Source: Oxalobacter aliiformigenes (lineage in GTDB: Bacteria; Pseudomonadota; Gammaproteobacteria; Burkholderiales; Burkholderiaceae_D). From it: 64,000 bases of DNA. How positions within the stretch are numbered: position 1 is the first letter of the stretch; every line of letters begins with the position of its first letter. The translations under genes were made by a program, and so were the position numbers. The notes under the pieces are model-generated. The model was given only the letters and a program-made list of their open reading frames with translations. It searched no databases and had not been told where the DNA came from. Below are positions 10,040 through 19,692 of this stretch, piece after piece. Location of the stretch: the NCBI RefSeq assembly GCF_027116575.1, contig NZ_CP098252.1, positions 310,001 through 374,000 on the forward strand. The letters are read 5' to 3'.

Positions 10040-13000
10040 TGCGACGGCGCTTGCTGATACTGTTATTCGTACCTTTTTTCCTGCTGGGGGGATTGATCTG
10101 GCTGGCAGGTCAGGAATGGGCGTTGCAGTGGGTTGTCCAGAAGGTCGTACAGGCGGGAGATGGTGATATTGAAATCGAAGGCGTTTCCGGAACGCTGCTT
10201 GGTTCGCTTGAAATCGAAAAAATTACTCTGGGCAGTGCAGAAAGAGATATCCGGGTTGATCACCTGATGTTTGAGTGGAATCCCTGGCGGCTTTTGCAGG
10301 GTCGGCTGGACGTCTCGCTGATTTCGGCCGACAGCATCAGTGTCGATTTGAAACAGTCTTCCGAAGAACCATTTGTTTTGCCGCAATCTCTGGCGCCCCC
10401 GGTTTCCATTCAGGTTTCGGATGTACATTTCGATTCGGTTTCGGTTACCCAATCCGGGGTGGGAATCTCATTGCAGAATGTGAATTTCTCACTTGTCTCT
10501 GATGCGGCCGCATGGCGCGTAAAGGATCTTGGATTTGACAGCCCTTTGGGCAATACCGGAATCAATATGAGTCTGGGCACGGCGCGCCCTTACCGCGTTG
10601 ACGGCACGATCCGGTTGGAGAATGAATTGGCCAGGGCAAATGCAAGCGTGATGTTGTCCGGAGATCTGAACCGTTTGAATGTGACGGGCAATCTTGACGG
10701 ATATGATGCAAAAGGTCAGGTTGAAGCCATTGTGACACCGTTCGCTTCTTTTCCGTTCGAAGCGGTTCAGCTGGATATAAAAGGGCTTGATCCTTCAAGG
10801 ATCGAATCGACCTGGCCAGTCGCGGATTTTGATGCGCGGATTGATGTTCGTGCCGATAAGAACCGGTCGTTGAAGGGACAGGTCGCGGTCAAAAACAGTA
10901 AACCGGGACCATTCGATCGGAATGAAGTACCTGTCCGGTTTCTGAAAGGAAAGATCGAGGGGGATGTCGATAACATTTTGTTGAATGATATTTTGCTGGA
11001 TTTCGGGAAAGCCGGGCAATTTACCGGGAACGGCCAGTTTGTATCTGAAAAGGTCGTGCTTGCACTCGAAACGTCACGATTTGATTTGCAGGAGATCAGT
11101 TCGAGGATTCGACAAACACGGATTTCAGGAAAGATCCGCTTTCTTCAATGGGAGAAAAATCAGGATTTCAGGATTGAACTGGGAGAGAACCATATTCGCC
11201 TGAATGCCCGTTTGCTTAAAAAAGAAAATGAGCTTGATCTGGAAGAATTGCTGGTCAAGGCAGACCGGAGTGAACTCAGAATGACCGGGCACATGAACCT
11301 GGACGAAGGTCAGGCCTTTAAATTGGCCGGTGAAGTCAACCGGTTCAATTTCGCTTCTTTCGGCCAATTCGCCGAGTCCGATCTGAATTTCAGGCTCGAT
11401 ATTTCCGGTTCACTGAAACCCCGGCAGGATATTCTGGTACGGTATTCGTTTTTGCCGAGTCGCTTGTTCAATCAGGCACTGGCCGGCAAAGGGCAATTCC
11501 ATATCGGAAACAAAGAGATAAATGACGTGAATATCCTGTTGACGCTGGGAGCCAATTCCATGAGCGTATCCGGCAATCTGGGAAAACCGGGGGACCGGCT
11601 GGCCTGGAAACTGAAGGCGCCTGATCTGGAGTCTTTTGGAAAAGGATATAAGGGGGCGTTGTCGGGTGAAGGAGAATTGAACGGTTCTCTGGATTCAATG
11701 CATGTTGCGATGGATCTGGAAGGGACGGATTTTCTGGTATTGGGCCAGTATGGCGCAGGAAAGCTGCAGGCACGACTGCGTTTCGGGACGGAATTGGGAA
11801 ACAGGATTGCCATTAATGCACGGCTTGATGATGTGACCGTCGGTTCGGGCACGTGGAATACGATTCAGGCTGGTATCGATGGAACATTGCGTTCTCATGA
11901 CATACGTATAACGGCAAAAAATGACTTGTTTGATCTGGTTGCGCAGGCGACAGGTGGCCTGACATCGAAGGAGATATGGGAAGGACGGCTGGACATACTG
12001 GAAAATCAGGGAAAGCAGCCTTTTGAATTGAGTTCATCTGTTCCGGTACGAATCGGCAGTCATGAAATATCTCTCCGGAATATGACGCTCAAGTTGCCGG
12101 ATGGGCAATTGACGGTTGAAAAACTGGTTAAAAAGGGTCATTTGCTGGAAACGTCCGGCAATGCGCGCGGTGTTCCACTGGCTTATCTGCTTGCCGTTTC
12201 GCCCGATTCCGGAAATACGGTACGTACAACACTGACTTTCGGAGTGGACTGGTCACTGGTGGCGGGGCGAAGTCTGGATGGAAAGGTTCATCTTTACAGG
12301 GAACAGGGCGATATCACCTTGCTGGGGGACAATCGTATCAAACTGGGATTGAATACATTTGACGTGCAAGCCACCTTTTCCCGGAATACCGCCAGTCTCG
12401 ATGCCCGGATTGAAAGTGCGAAAGCGGGAACGGTGCAGGCCCGGGCCATGACGAAATTCGTTTTGCATAACGGGAGCTGGCGTATCTCGAAGGAGAGTCC
12501 CTTTGAATTGTCCGTTCATGCCGATGTCCCTTCTGTTGCATGGATAGGACCGTTGACCGGTCAGCCGGATATGGAGCTGGGCGGTTCCCTGTCACTTCAG
12601 GTCAACGGGAACGGCACATTGGGCAATCCCCGGCTGTCAGGCAATGTTGAAGGAAAAAATCTGTCGGTCAGCTGGTTGAGTATGGGAGTCGATCTGTCTC
12701 GTGGTGAGATATCCGCCGAGCTTGATGGCAACCGTATGCAGATTGTCAAAGGGATTATTTATGGGCCGGAGGGCCGGTTGCAGATCGGTGGGGGAGTTCA
12801 GCTGAAAAATGGAGAGTTACTGAGCAATCTGCATTTCCAGACGGACAAATTGTTGATTTTATCCAATGTGGACAGACAGCTTGCCATTACCGGGAAGGGG
12901 GATTTCTCTCTGGATGAGAACAGGGTGCAGTTGACCGGAGAGTGGCATGTCAACCGGGCGATGATCATTCTGACGGATAGCCGAAATGTCACATACAGCA

Positions 13001-13773
13001 AGGATGTTGTTGTTTTGGGACGTCCTGAAAAGAAAACCGATAATCCGGTTCCGTTGAGATTTGACCTGAAAGTCGGTCTCGGCAACGAATTTTATCTGAA
13101 AGGGAAGGGGGTGGATACCAGACTTGCCGGCCAGATACAGGCTGTTTCCGGTCAGGACAACCGGTTGCGTGTGTTCGGAACAGTCAATACAGAGGATGGA
13201 TCCTATACGGCATTTGGACAGAAACTGACTATCAAGAAGGGACAGGTGACATTCAGCGGACCAGTAGAAAATCCGACAATCGATATTCTTGCCGTGCGGG
13301 AATTCCCTCCTACGGAGGATGTGACGGAGGTCGGGGTTTCCGTCAAGGGGACGGCACAGTCGCCGAAAGTTCAGCTTGTATCGACACCGGAAGTGTCCGA
13401 TACGGAAAAGCTGTCCTGGCTGGTTCTGGGGTATAGCGGCGGTGAAAACGGGGATGATCAGCAACGTGCTCTCATCGCCACGGCAGCGGCGGCCATTTTG
13501 AGTACGGAGCAGTCTGGCGGTTTGCCGACAAGACTGGCCAGTACAATCGGTCTGGATGACATCGGTATTTCATCTTCATCCCAGTTGGACGAAACGGTCC
13601 TGTCATTGACCAAGCGGATTTCGTCACGTCTTTATCTGACGTATGAGCAGGGACTGACAGGCGCGACCAATCTGATCAAGTTGCGTTATATTATCTCAAG
13701 GCGCCTGTCGCTTGTCGGGCAAACGGGAACGATTACGGCTGTCGATTTGTTGTATGACTGGAAATTCGACTGA
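10039..13773 (+). CDS. tamB: TamB: inner-membrane-anchored translocation/assembly module protein
   Basis: 1244 residues. A single N-terminal membrane anchor (LLILLFVPFFLLGGLIWLAG, about 4-23) is followed by a very long beta-rich periplasmic body typical of AsmA-like bridge proteins. The conserved DUF490/TamB domain occupies the last about 350 residues (VNTEDGSYTAFGQKLTIKKG, LSWLVLGYSGG, a terminal LLYDWKFD). It spans the periplasm and partners with TamA, probably forming a hydrophobic groove for lipid or outer-membrane protein transport. The one-base TGATG overlap with tamA indicates translational coupling. Confidence 0.94.
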   Translation: MRRRLLILLFVPFFLLGGLIWLAGQEWALQWVVQKVVQAGDGDIEIEGVSGTLLGSLEIEKITLGSAERDIRVDHLMFEWNPWRLLQGRLDVSLISADSISVDLKQSSEEPFVLPQSLAPPVSIQVSDVHFDSVSVTQSGVGISLQNVNFSLVSDAAAWRVKDLGFDSPLGNTGINMSLGTARPYRVDGTIRLENELARANASVMLSGDLNRLNVTGNLDGYDAKGQVEAIVTPFASFPFEAVQLDIKGLDPSRIESTWPVADFDARIDVRADKNRSLKGQVAVKNSKPGPFDRNEVPVRFLKGKIEGDVDNILLNDILLDFGKAGQFTGNGQFVSEKVVLALETSRFDLQEISSRIRQTRISGKIRFLQWEKNQDFRIELGENHIRLNARLLKKENELDLEELLVKADRSELRMTGHMNLDEGQAFKLAGEVNRFNFASFGQFAESDLNFRLDISGSLKPRQDILVRYSFLPSRLFNQALAGKGQFHIGNKEINDVNILLTLGANSMSVSGNLGKPGDRLAWKLKAPDLESFGKGYKGALSGEGELNGSLDSMHVAMDLEGTDFLVLGQYGAGKLQARLRFGTELGNRIAINARLDDVTVGSGTWNTIQAGIDGTLRSHDIRITAKNDLFDLVAQATGGLTSKEIWEGRLDILENQGKQPFELSSSVPVRIGSHEISLRNMTLKLPDGQLTVEKLVKKGHLLETSGNARGVPLAYLLAVSPDSGNTVRTTLTFGVDWSLVAGRSLDGKVHLYREQGDITLLGDNRIKLGLNTFDVQATFSRNTASLDARIESAKAGTVQARAMTKFVLHNGSWRISKESPFELSVHADVPSVAWIGPLTGQPDMELGGSLSLQVNGNGTLGNPRLSGNVEGKNLSVSWLSMGVDLSRGEISAELDGNRMQIVKGIIYGPEGRLQIGGGVQLKNGELLSNLHFQTDKLLILSNVDRQLAITGKGDFSLDENRVQLTGEWHVNRAMIILTDSRNVTYSKDVVVLGRPEKKTDNPVPLRFDLKVGLGNEFYLKGKGVDTRLAGQIQAVSGQDNRLRVFGTVNTEDGSYTAFGQKLTIKKGQVTFSGPVENPTIDILAVREFPPTEDVTEVGVSVKGTAQSPKVQLVSTPEVSDTEKLSWLVLGYSGGENGDDQQRALIATAAAAILSTEQSGGLPTRLASTIGLDDIGISSSSQLDETVLSLTKRISSRLYLTYEQGLTGATNLIKLRYIISRRLSLVGQTGTITAVDLLYDWKFD

Positions 13774-13786
13774 GGTCGCTCTCTTT

Positions 13787-14515
13787 TCAAAGAGGTGTGA
13801 TCTTCTTTATGGTTTGCAAAAGTTGAAGACCGCCCGGTTCATCGAAAAGAATCTGGACAGGATACCAGTTGTGATCCGGTGCCAGCCAGACATTCATCTT
13901 CTGGCCTTTTTTGCCGTTTCTTGAAAACTGGATCGCTTTTGTTTTTCCCATTGGAGTGGAAATGTCGCCCGTGTTGACGACATGGAATGTCCAGGGTTCG
14001 ATTTTACTGCGACCGGCGACCTGGAATGTCAGTGTGGAACCGGGAACCAATCGTTCGGGATCGGCTCTGGCAATAAAAGCCAGTTGCCAGACAATGCTGG
14101 CCCGGTCCTGGGCTATTTCCCGGAGGGAGGCTTTCCTGTTTTCACGGAAAGTGACGGTATGGTCGGTGTAGTTGAACAGGGTGGTGGTTTGCTCTTTCCG
14201 AAGCCGTTTTTCGACGTATTTTTCCGGAACGAGTCCCTCGGCAGTGATTCGACCGTTGCTGTCGGCGTCAAGGATTTTGCCGAAAAACGATATTCTGGCT
14301 TCATTTTGAAGCGAATATTTCTGCTTGTCCGCTTTCCATTGAATAAATGAGTTTCCGCCCAGACTGAGCCCGTTATATTCGGCTTTTACGGTATAGGTGA
14401 GTTCTGCGGAAGGAGGGATATCTGTATTCGGGGCGCGGGTGTTCTGGCTGGCGAATATTGACGGGGAAAGAGCGAGCAGGACCAGCCATGCCATAAAGTA
14501 ACGTATATTCTTCAT
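13787..14515 (-). CDS. DUF3108 domain-containing periplasmic protein
   Basis: 242 residues with an N-terminal signal peptide (hydrophobic WLVLLALSPSIFA, likely cleaved after FAS or ASQ). The body matches the DUF3108 pattern: ELTYTVKAEYNGLSLGGNSF, then SFFGKILDADSNGRI, then VWLAPDHNWYPVQILFDEPGG near the end. The molecular function of DUF3108 proteins is not known to me; they are predicted periplasmic beta-rich proteins. The gene is convergent with tamB, with only 13 nt between stops. Confidence 0.82.
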   Translation of the reverse strand: MKNIRYFMAWLVLLALSPSIFASQNTRAPNTDIPPSAELTYTVKAEYNGLSLGGNSFIQWKADKQKYSLQNEARISFFGKILDADSNGRITAEGLVPEKYVEKRLRKEQTTTLFNYTDHTVTFRENRKASLREIAQDRASIVWQLAFIARADPERLVPGSTLTFQVAGRSKIEPWTFHVVNTGDISTPMGKTKAIQFSRNGKKGQKMNVWLAPDHNWYPVQILFDEPGGLQLLQTIKKITPL

Positions 14516-14716
14516 TTCGGACTTTCTATCGGCTTGTGATATAAACGAATATGAACAGATGTTTCCGCCATGTCGATGATTGATACAAATAGAAACAAAA
14601 AACGAATCTCGCCGGCTTGTTATCTTGAGACAGATGCATGCTTTTTTTGTTCATCGACGATTTTAGTTCATTCTTGTTGCATAGTTGGAATTAACTAAGG
14701 GTTTCTGAATTTTCAA

Positions 14717-15196
14717 ATGGTTTCTTTTTATAAAAAAATATGTAGCCGCAAGGCGATATGTTCGAAGATTTCGGATTTGCCGAAACCGGTGGTTTTTACT
14801 AATGGTGTTTTTGATATTCTTCACCGGGGGCATGTTACTTATCTCGCACAGGCACGTGCGCTCGGTGCTTCACTTGTTGTCGCCGTCAATACGGATGAAT
14901 CGGTCAAACGACTCGGCAAGGGGGATGATCGCCCGATCAATTCCTGTGAGGACAGGATGGCCGTTTTGGCGGCGCTGGAATCGGTCAGTGCGGTCGTCCC
15001 GTTTGATGAAGATACGGCACAGGCGATTGTGCGGGAATGCCGTCCGGATATTTATGTCAAGGGCGGAGACTATGACATGACGGCCATCCCTGAGGGAAAG
15101 GAAGTACTTGCTTACGGCGGCAGGGTGATGGCAATTGACTTCGAATATGACAGATCGACGACCGCCTTACTCAATAAGGTCCGTCGTTTCCGGTAG
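14717..15196 (+). CDS. rfaE2: D-glycero-beta-D-manno-heptose 1-phosphate adenylyltransferase
   Basis: 159 residues, equal to the C-terminal nucleotidyltransferase half of HldE as a stand-alone protein, as in many betaproteobacteria. [17 protein letters not shown] at 27-43 holds the HxGH nucleotide-binding motif. The end ([13 protein letters not shown]) carries the S-T-T element. It makes ADP-heptose for the lipopolysaccharide inner core. The kinase half (RfaE1) is not in this window. The last 30 nt overlap the convergent ttcA gene. Confidence 0.93.
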   Translation: MVSFYKKICSRKAICSKISDLPKPVVFTNGVFDILHRGHVTYLAQARALGASLVVAVNTDESVKRLGKGDDRPINSCEDRMAVLAALESVSAVVPFDEDTAQAIVRECRPDIYVKGGDYDMTAIPEGKEVLAYGGRVMAIDFEYDRSTTALLNKVRRFR

Positions 15197-16018
15197 AAAA
15201 CGGTCTGTATCATTTTCGTCGGATGTCAGACTGTCGAAGTCATAAAGACATTTGTCCATCAGGTGTGAAGGGACGACGGTGGAAAGCGACGAAAAGATGT
15301 TTTCGATTCTGCCCGGATATCTTTTTTCCCACTCACGGATCAGCGTTTTGATTTGCCGGCGTTGCTGATTTTCTTTGGCTCCGCACAGGTTTTTGGGGAA
15401 AACCGGATATTGCCGGATTTCGGCAAAGTGCTCGATATCGGTTTCTTTGACGTAGGCAAGAGGGCGGATCACAATGTGTTTGCCATCGTTGGTTTTCAAT
15501 TTGGGAGGCATGCTCTTGATTTTTGCACCGAAAAACAGATTCAGGAAAAATGTTTCCAGTATGTCGTCCCGATGGTGTCCCAGTGCGATTTTGGTTGCTC
15601 CCAATTCACCGGCAACCCGATAGAGAATTCCCCGGCGCAAACGGGAACAAAGCGAACAGACCGGTTTGTTCTCCGGTATCAGGCGTCGGATGATGCTGTA
15701 GGTATCCTGTGTTTCGATGTGGAAAGGAATGTTTTTTTCTTTCAGGTAAACAGGCAGAATGTCTTTCGGAAATCCGGGCAGATTCTGGTCAAGATTGACG
15801 GCGATAATATCGAAATGAACGGGCGCGCGCGCCTGAAGACCCAAAAGGATATCAAGCATGGCAAAACTGTCCTTGCCTCCCGACAGGCATACCATGACTT
15901 TGTCCCCGTCTTCGATCAGATTGAAGTCGCCAATCGCCTTGCCGACCTGACGGTAAAGACGTTTTGCCAGTTTGTTGTTTTCAAAACCGGTTTTGAAAAA
16001 CTGCCTGCGGGTTGCCAT
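15167..16018 (-). CDS. ttcA: tRNA 2-thiocytidine(32) synthetase TtcA
   Basis: 283 residues. The PP-loop SGGKDS at 46-51 and the Cys pair C121-x-x-C124 ([12 protein letters not shown]) are the defining features of this iron-sulfur-dependent tRNA thiolase, which acts on cytidine 32. A further cysteine lies in the second half (NLCGAKEN), supplying the remaining cluster ligand. The 3' end overlaps rfaE2 on the opposite strand by 30 nt. It lies 14 nt downstream of folB on the same strand. Confidence 0.95.
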   Translation of the reverse strand: MATRRQFFKTGFENNKLAKRLYRQVGKAIGDFNLIEDGDKVMVCLSGGKDSFAMLDILLGLQARAPVHFDIIAVNLDQNLPGFPKDILPVYLKEKNIPFHIETQDTYSIIRRLIPENKPVCSLCSRLRRGILYRVAGELGATKIALGHHRDDILETFFLNLFFGAKIKSMPPKLKTNDGKHIVIRPLAYVKETDIEHFAEIRQYPVFPKNLCGAKENQQRRQIKTLIREWEKRYPGRIENIFSSLSTVVPSHLMDKCLYDFDSLTSDENDTDRFLPETTDLIE

Positions 16019-16032
16019 AATCCGTACTGGAA

Positions 16033-16452
16033 TCAGTTTTCATCCCGAAAACGGAAAACCTCAACGCCAATGCTGTCGCAGTCTTCATAAACATCGGGTT
16101 TTTCCGAGGAAACGCGGACAGCCTGTACATGCGGGTGGGCCAACAGCATTTTGGCGACGTCATCACATAATGTTTCCTGAAGATTGATATGCCCCTTTGA
16201 CGTTCTTTCAAACAGGGTATCCCGGATGAATGAATAGTCCACGACTTCGGCAAGCTGGTCGTTGACCGGCGTCGACAATGCCAGAGGAATGTACAGATCA
16301 ACGTTGATCAACAGACGCTGTGCGCGTTTTTTTTCGAAATCGTGAACGCCGATTTTGACAGGAACTTCGTAATTGCGAAGGAAAAGCCGACGGCAGTTTT
16401 TCAGTTTGGGATGAAGAAGTGTATGCATGGGATCAAGAATTGTTTTGGGCAC
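16033..16452 (-). CDS. folB: Dihydroneopterin aldolase (FolB)
   Basis: 139 residues; FolB/FolX fold. Recognisable elements are [31 protein letters not shown] and the [17 protein letters not shown] end segment with the conserved lysine. It makes 6-hydroxymethyl-dihydropterin in folate synthesis. It overlaps the upstream pteridine-reductase-like gene by 20 nt, and the pairing of the two supports a pterin role. The first about 20 residues before [16 protein letters not shown] are longer than usual, so an internal start is possible. Confidence 0.88.
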   Translation of the reverse strand: MPKTILDPMHTLLHPKLKNCRRLFLRNYEVPVKIGVHDFEKKRAQRLLINVDLYIPLALSTPVNDQLAEVVDYSFIRDTLFERTSKGHINLQETLCDDVAKMLLAHPHVQAVRVSSEKPDVYEDCDSIGVEVFRFRDEN

Positions 16453-17215
16453 TCATCTTGGCAATAAACATGACATCCTGGGAAAGGGGAATGAGATGCT
16501 GGCCACCATCAACCATAATGGTTGTACCGGTAATTGCCGGAGAGTCAAGAATAAAGCAAACCGCCGAAGCGATGTCTTCAGGTGTGCTGGAGCGACCTAA
16601 AGGAGTGTTTTTGTGGGCAATCTGGAAGTCCTGTTCGGTTTGTTCTCCCGATACGAGTGTGATGCCGGGGGCGATGCCGACAACCCGGAGTTTGGGCGCC
16701 AGTTCCTGTGCCAACAGTGTTGTCGCCGTATTCAGGGCCGCTTTCGATAATGTGTAGGACAGGAAACTGGGATTGAGATTGTCCAGTTTCTGGTCAAGCA
16801 AATTGACAACGACGGATTGCGATCCTTCAGGTGTCATGGTGTGAAGTGCCCGTGACAGCAGAACCGGAGCAGTCAGATTGGTACGCATATGGAAATCCAG
16901 CGAGTGCGCAGAAAAATCTGTCACACTGTCGTGTTCGAAAACAGAAGCATTATTGACGAGACAGGAAGGTCTTCCCAATGAATCCTCGACCCGTTGCAGT
17001 AACCGGTTTACCGCTTCTTCGTCTGTCAAATCGCAATGCAGCGCAACAGAACGGCGGCCCAGTTTTCGGATATCTTCAGCTGTCGCCATTGCCTCGCTTT
17101 CGGAAAAACGGTAATGGACCGCAACATCCCAGCCATGTCTGGCAAGAGACAGGGCAATAACGCGACCAATACGTCTGGCTGCGCCGGTTACCAATGCGAT
17201 TCCATGATTTGCCAT
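16433..17215 (-). CDS. Short-chain dehydrogenase, FolM/pteridine reductase type
   Basis: 260 residues from the chosen ATG (MANHGIALVTG), where homology starts; the open frame extends 16 codons further to 17263. Rossmann motif TGAARRIG at 10-17, with the Arg at the position seen in NADPH-dependent pteridine reductases. Catalytic Y154 and K158 (SYTLSKAA). The usual Ser is replaced by Asp in VVNLLDQK, as in trypanosomatid PTR1 and bacterial FolM. The overlap with folB supports reduction of dihydromonapterin or dihydrofolate. Confidence 0.85.
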   Translation of the reverse strand: MANHGIALVTGAARRIGRVIALSLARHGWDVAVHYRFSESEAMATAEDIRKLGRRSVALHCDLTDEEAVNRLLQRVEDSLGRPSCLVNNASVFEHDSVTDFSAHSLDFHMRTNLTAPVLLSRALHTMTPEGSQSVVVNLLDQKLDNLNPSFLSYTLSKAALNTATTLLAQELAPKLRVVGIAPGITLVSGEQTEQDFQIAHKNTPLGRSSTPEDIASAVCFILDSPAITGTTIMVDGGQHLIPLSQDVMFIAKMSAQNNS

Positions 17216-17360
17216 ACAGGATATTCCGTTTTTTGCCTGAAAACGAAATTGTACGCGAAGCATTCATCTTTGAGAAAAGTAATGAATCATCGAATCGGAA
17301 AAATGCCGTTTTTTCACCGTTTGGCATTAGACTGATGACAATTTTCACGGAACCTGTGCA

Positions 17361-18518
17361 ATGATGGAATTTCCTTTACCACCGGCGGAAGCGCTTGTTT
17401 TCTCGGATGCATTGAAAAAACGGGTGACAGACCGTATTGAATCGCAAAATGGCTGGATATCGTTTGCCGATTATATGGCTTGTGTCCTGTATGAACCGGG
17501 ACTGGGTTATTACAGCGGTGGTTCTGCCAATCTGGGCGAAAGCGGGGATTTCGTCACAGCGCCAGAGATGAGTCCCCTGTATGGTCATACGCTGGCCGAT
17601 GCCGTGATTCCCCTGATGAGACAAACGGAACCGAAAATACTTGAGCTGGGAGCCGGTACTGGACGTCTTGCTCGTGATGTTCTCGATCGTTTTTCGTCCT
17701 CAGGTGTTACCTGTGACTGTTATGAAATACTTGAAGTGTCACCGGAATTGAGACAACGGCAGCAGGCGATGCTCGGAAAATACCGTCAGATCGGCTGGCT
17801 GGATAGCTTGCCCGAATGTTTTGAAGGTGTCCTGATCGCCAATGAGGTACTGGATGCCATGCCTGTACAACTGGTTGTCAGACGGAAAACAGGATGGTAT
17901 GAACTGGGAGTCGGTTACAGGGAAGGGCGTTTCGTTTTCGATGAGCGTCCTGCCAGTTCTGCATTGGCTGATTCGATAGCGTTCCAGATTCCGGATTCCG
18001 GCCTTTTGCCGGAAGGATATGTCACCGAGATTCATACACAGGCGTGTGCATTCATCCGGTCATTGGCGAACAGGCTGGCAATCGGGAAAGCCGGTGCTGC
18101 CATTTTCGTGGATTACGGATTTCCCGGACATGAGTACTATCATCCGGAAAGAACAGCCGGTACATTGATGTGCCATTACCGGCATCGTGCGCATACCGAT
18201 CCGTTTTTTCTTCCCGGCTTGCAGGATATAACGGCTCATCTCGATTTTACTTCCCTTGCAAGAGCGGCTGCAGAAGAAGGACTGGATGTGCTCTGTTATA
18301 CCACCCAGGCGAATTTTCTGATCGGTTCGGGACTGATCGGCCTGGTGCAGGATTTTTCCGAAAAGAGAGATGACGCACAGTTTTTGTTGCAGTCACAGGC
18401 TGTCCAGAAGCTTTTATCACCTGCTGAAATGGGAGAAGTGTTCAAGGTCCTGATCCTGGGTCATAACATTACGCCGCCCGCTTTTATGCTGGAGATCGAT
18501 AAAAGCGGGCGGTTATGA
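17361..18518 (+). CDS. Class I SAM-dependent methyltransferase, MidA/NDUFAF7 family
   Basis: 385 residues. The SAM-binding motif ILELGAGTGRLARDVL and the family-specific GDFVTAPEMSPLYGHTLA (DUF185) are present, with IANEVLDAMPVQL further on. The mitochondrial relative NDUFAF7 methylates an arginine of complex I; the bacterial role is not established. Soluble, no signal peptide. It is transcribed away from the pteridine-reductase gene and ends 19 nt before the convergent lipoprotein gene. Confidence 0.88.
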   Translation: MMEFPLPPAEALVFSDALKKRVTDRIESQNGWISFADYMACVLYEPGLGYYSGGSANLGESGDFVTAPEMSPLYGHTLADAVIPLMRQTEPKILELGAGTGRLARDVLDRFSSSGVTCDCYEILEVSPELRQRQQAMLGKYRQIGWLDSLPECFEGVLIANEVLDAMPVQLVVRRKTGWYELGVGYREGRFVFDERPASSALADSIAFQIPDSGLLPEGYVTEIHTQACAFIRSLANRLAIGKAGAAIFVDYGFPGHEYYHPERTAGTLMCHYRHRAHTDPFFLPGLQDITAHLDFTSLARAAAEEGLDVLCYTTQANFLIGSGLIGLVQDFSEKRDDAQFLLQSQAVQKLLSPAEMGEVFKVLILGHNITPPAFMLEIDKSGRL

Positions 18519-18537
18519 AGACCAGCCTTGGAAAGTG

Positions 18538-19140
18538 TCACTGTTTTTGCGGTTTTGCGACGATTTTTGCCGTCAAATCTTTTCTCGGAATGGGATTGGT
18601 CCATTCGAAGTCGGTTTTTACCTTGTCGCGACGCATGTCCATATTCCAGCCACCTCTTCCGGATGAAGTTTCTGCCCAGCCTGAGAGACTGACAGAAACC
18701 GGTATCCGGACAGTCGACATCTTTTTGTCGTGTAATTGCATGTAGGAACGGATAGCGATCTGTTCCATGATTTTCTGGGCCGGAGGGGAACAATTGTCGC
18801 GGATGTATGCCCGGGCGTTCGGATTTTGCAGGACTTTTTGCCAATCGGTTTCTCCGGGAACGGTGTTGTACATGCCTTTCATGAATTTGTAGGCACCCGC
18901 TTCTCCTTCGCGAAAGCGGAGTTTGAAATCATACTGGGCAATATATGACCAGATTCCCGGTAGCGAATCGGTTTTTTCATAGGAGTCGACTTTGATCCAT
19001 TTGCACTGGTAAGCCTTGGAAAGCATGTCGACCATGTCCTCATCGTTGGGACGTGCGCAGCCTGTCAGTGTCGAAAAGACAGGTGCCATCATCAGACAGA
19101 GAAAAAACAGCCTGTATTTCTTTAAACCTTTTGAAATCAT
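18538..19140 (-). CDS. Putative lipoprotein of unknown function
   Basis: 200 residues with a type II signal peptide: KKYRLFFLCLMMAPVFSTLTGC, where the lipobox LTGC puts the acylated Cys at about residue 28. The mature part has YQCKWIKVDSYEKTD and a C-terminal lysine-rich tail. I do not recognise the family. The residue after Cys is Ala, which gives no inner-membrane retention signal by the Asp+2 rule. It is monocistronic and convergent with the MidA methyltransferase gene. Confidence 0.72.
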   Translation of the reverse strand: MISKGLKKYRLFFLCLMMAPVFSTLTGCARPNDEDMVDMLSKAYQCKWIKVDSYEKTDSLPGIWSYIAQYDFKLRFREGEAGAYKFMKGMYNTVPGETDWQKVLQNPNARAYIRDNCSPPAQKIMEQIAIRSYMQLHDKKMSTVRIPVSVSLSGWAETSSGRGGWNMDMRRDKVKTDFEWTNPIPRKDLTAKIVAKPQKQ

Positions 19141-19265
19141 TCCCTAGCCTATTGTCATTGATATAAAACCGATCCGTTATTCTGCTGATTGAATCGGTGC
19201 GGAACGCACATTGAAAATAATGATTCAATGCTGGCAGTTTAACCTGATTTGTTGTATTGCTGTCA

Positions 19266-19649
19266 TCAAATTCCCCAGTAAATGTCCTTTTTCTTTTTGT
19301 TGGCGGCTTTCAGCAACTGAAGAAACGGATAGGCACGTGCGGAAAAACTGACAGGAGGCTCCGTTTGAGGGAATGTTTTTTTGTTTTTTTCGCCGGGATT
19401 CCCGTTTCCTTCCTTTTCTTTTCTTTCGCGTTCTTCTTTTTCCCGTTTTTCTCTTTTTGCTTTTTCTTCAGCCTCGATCTGTTTTTTGCGTTCTATTTCT
19501 TTTTCAAGTGTTGCAATGGCCGTACCCGTTTCATCCGAGGTGATGATCCCCTTGTGGACGTCTTTTCCGAGAAGATCGAGAATCTGTTTGGCGTTTTCTT
19601 TGAACATCATGATATCGGCTCCGGCCGGGGATTTGAATATGACTAGCAT
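19266..19649 (-). CDS. DUF1840 domain-containing protein
   Basis: 127 residues from the ATG at 19649, which has a strong GGAGAA site. The open frame extends to 19676, but without a good start signal. The N-terminal MLVIFKSPAGADIMMF...AKQILDLLGKD and the C-terminal FPFLQLL-like end match DUF1840. The middle (about 55-90) is a highly charged Glu/Lys-rich segment predicted to be a helix or coiled coil (EKAKREKREKEERERKEKEG). Small cytoplasmic protein of unknown function. It lies just downstream of comM on the same strand. Confidence 0.78.
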   Translation of the reverse strand: MLVIFKSPAGADIMMFKENAKQILDLLGKDVHKGIITSDETGTAIATLEKEIERKKQIEAEEKAKREKREKEERERKEKEGNGNPGEKNKKTFPQTEPPVSFSARAYPFLQLLKAANKKKKDIYWGI

Positions 19650-19692
19650 GTTTTTCTCCTGAATGAGGGTTGCCAAATGAAGATCAATTTTT

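Noticed and set aside
15353..16090. 245-codon forward open frame antisense to ttcA
   Set aside because: Mirror of the ttcA coding sequence; composition is typical of a shadow frame, and the ttcA motifs are on the other strand.
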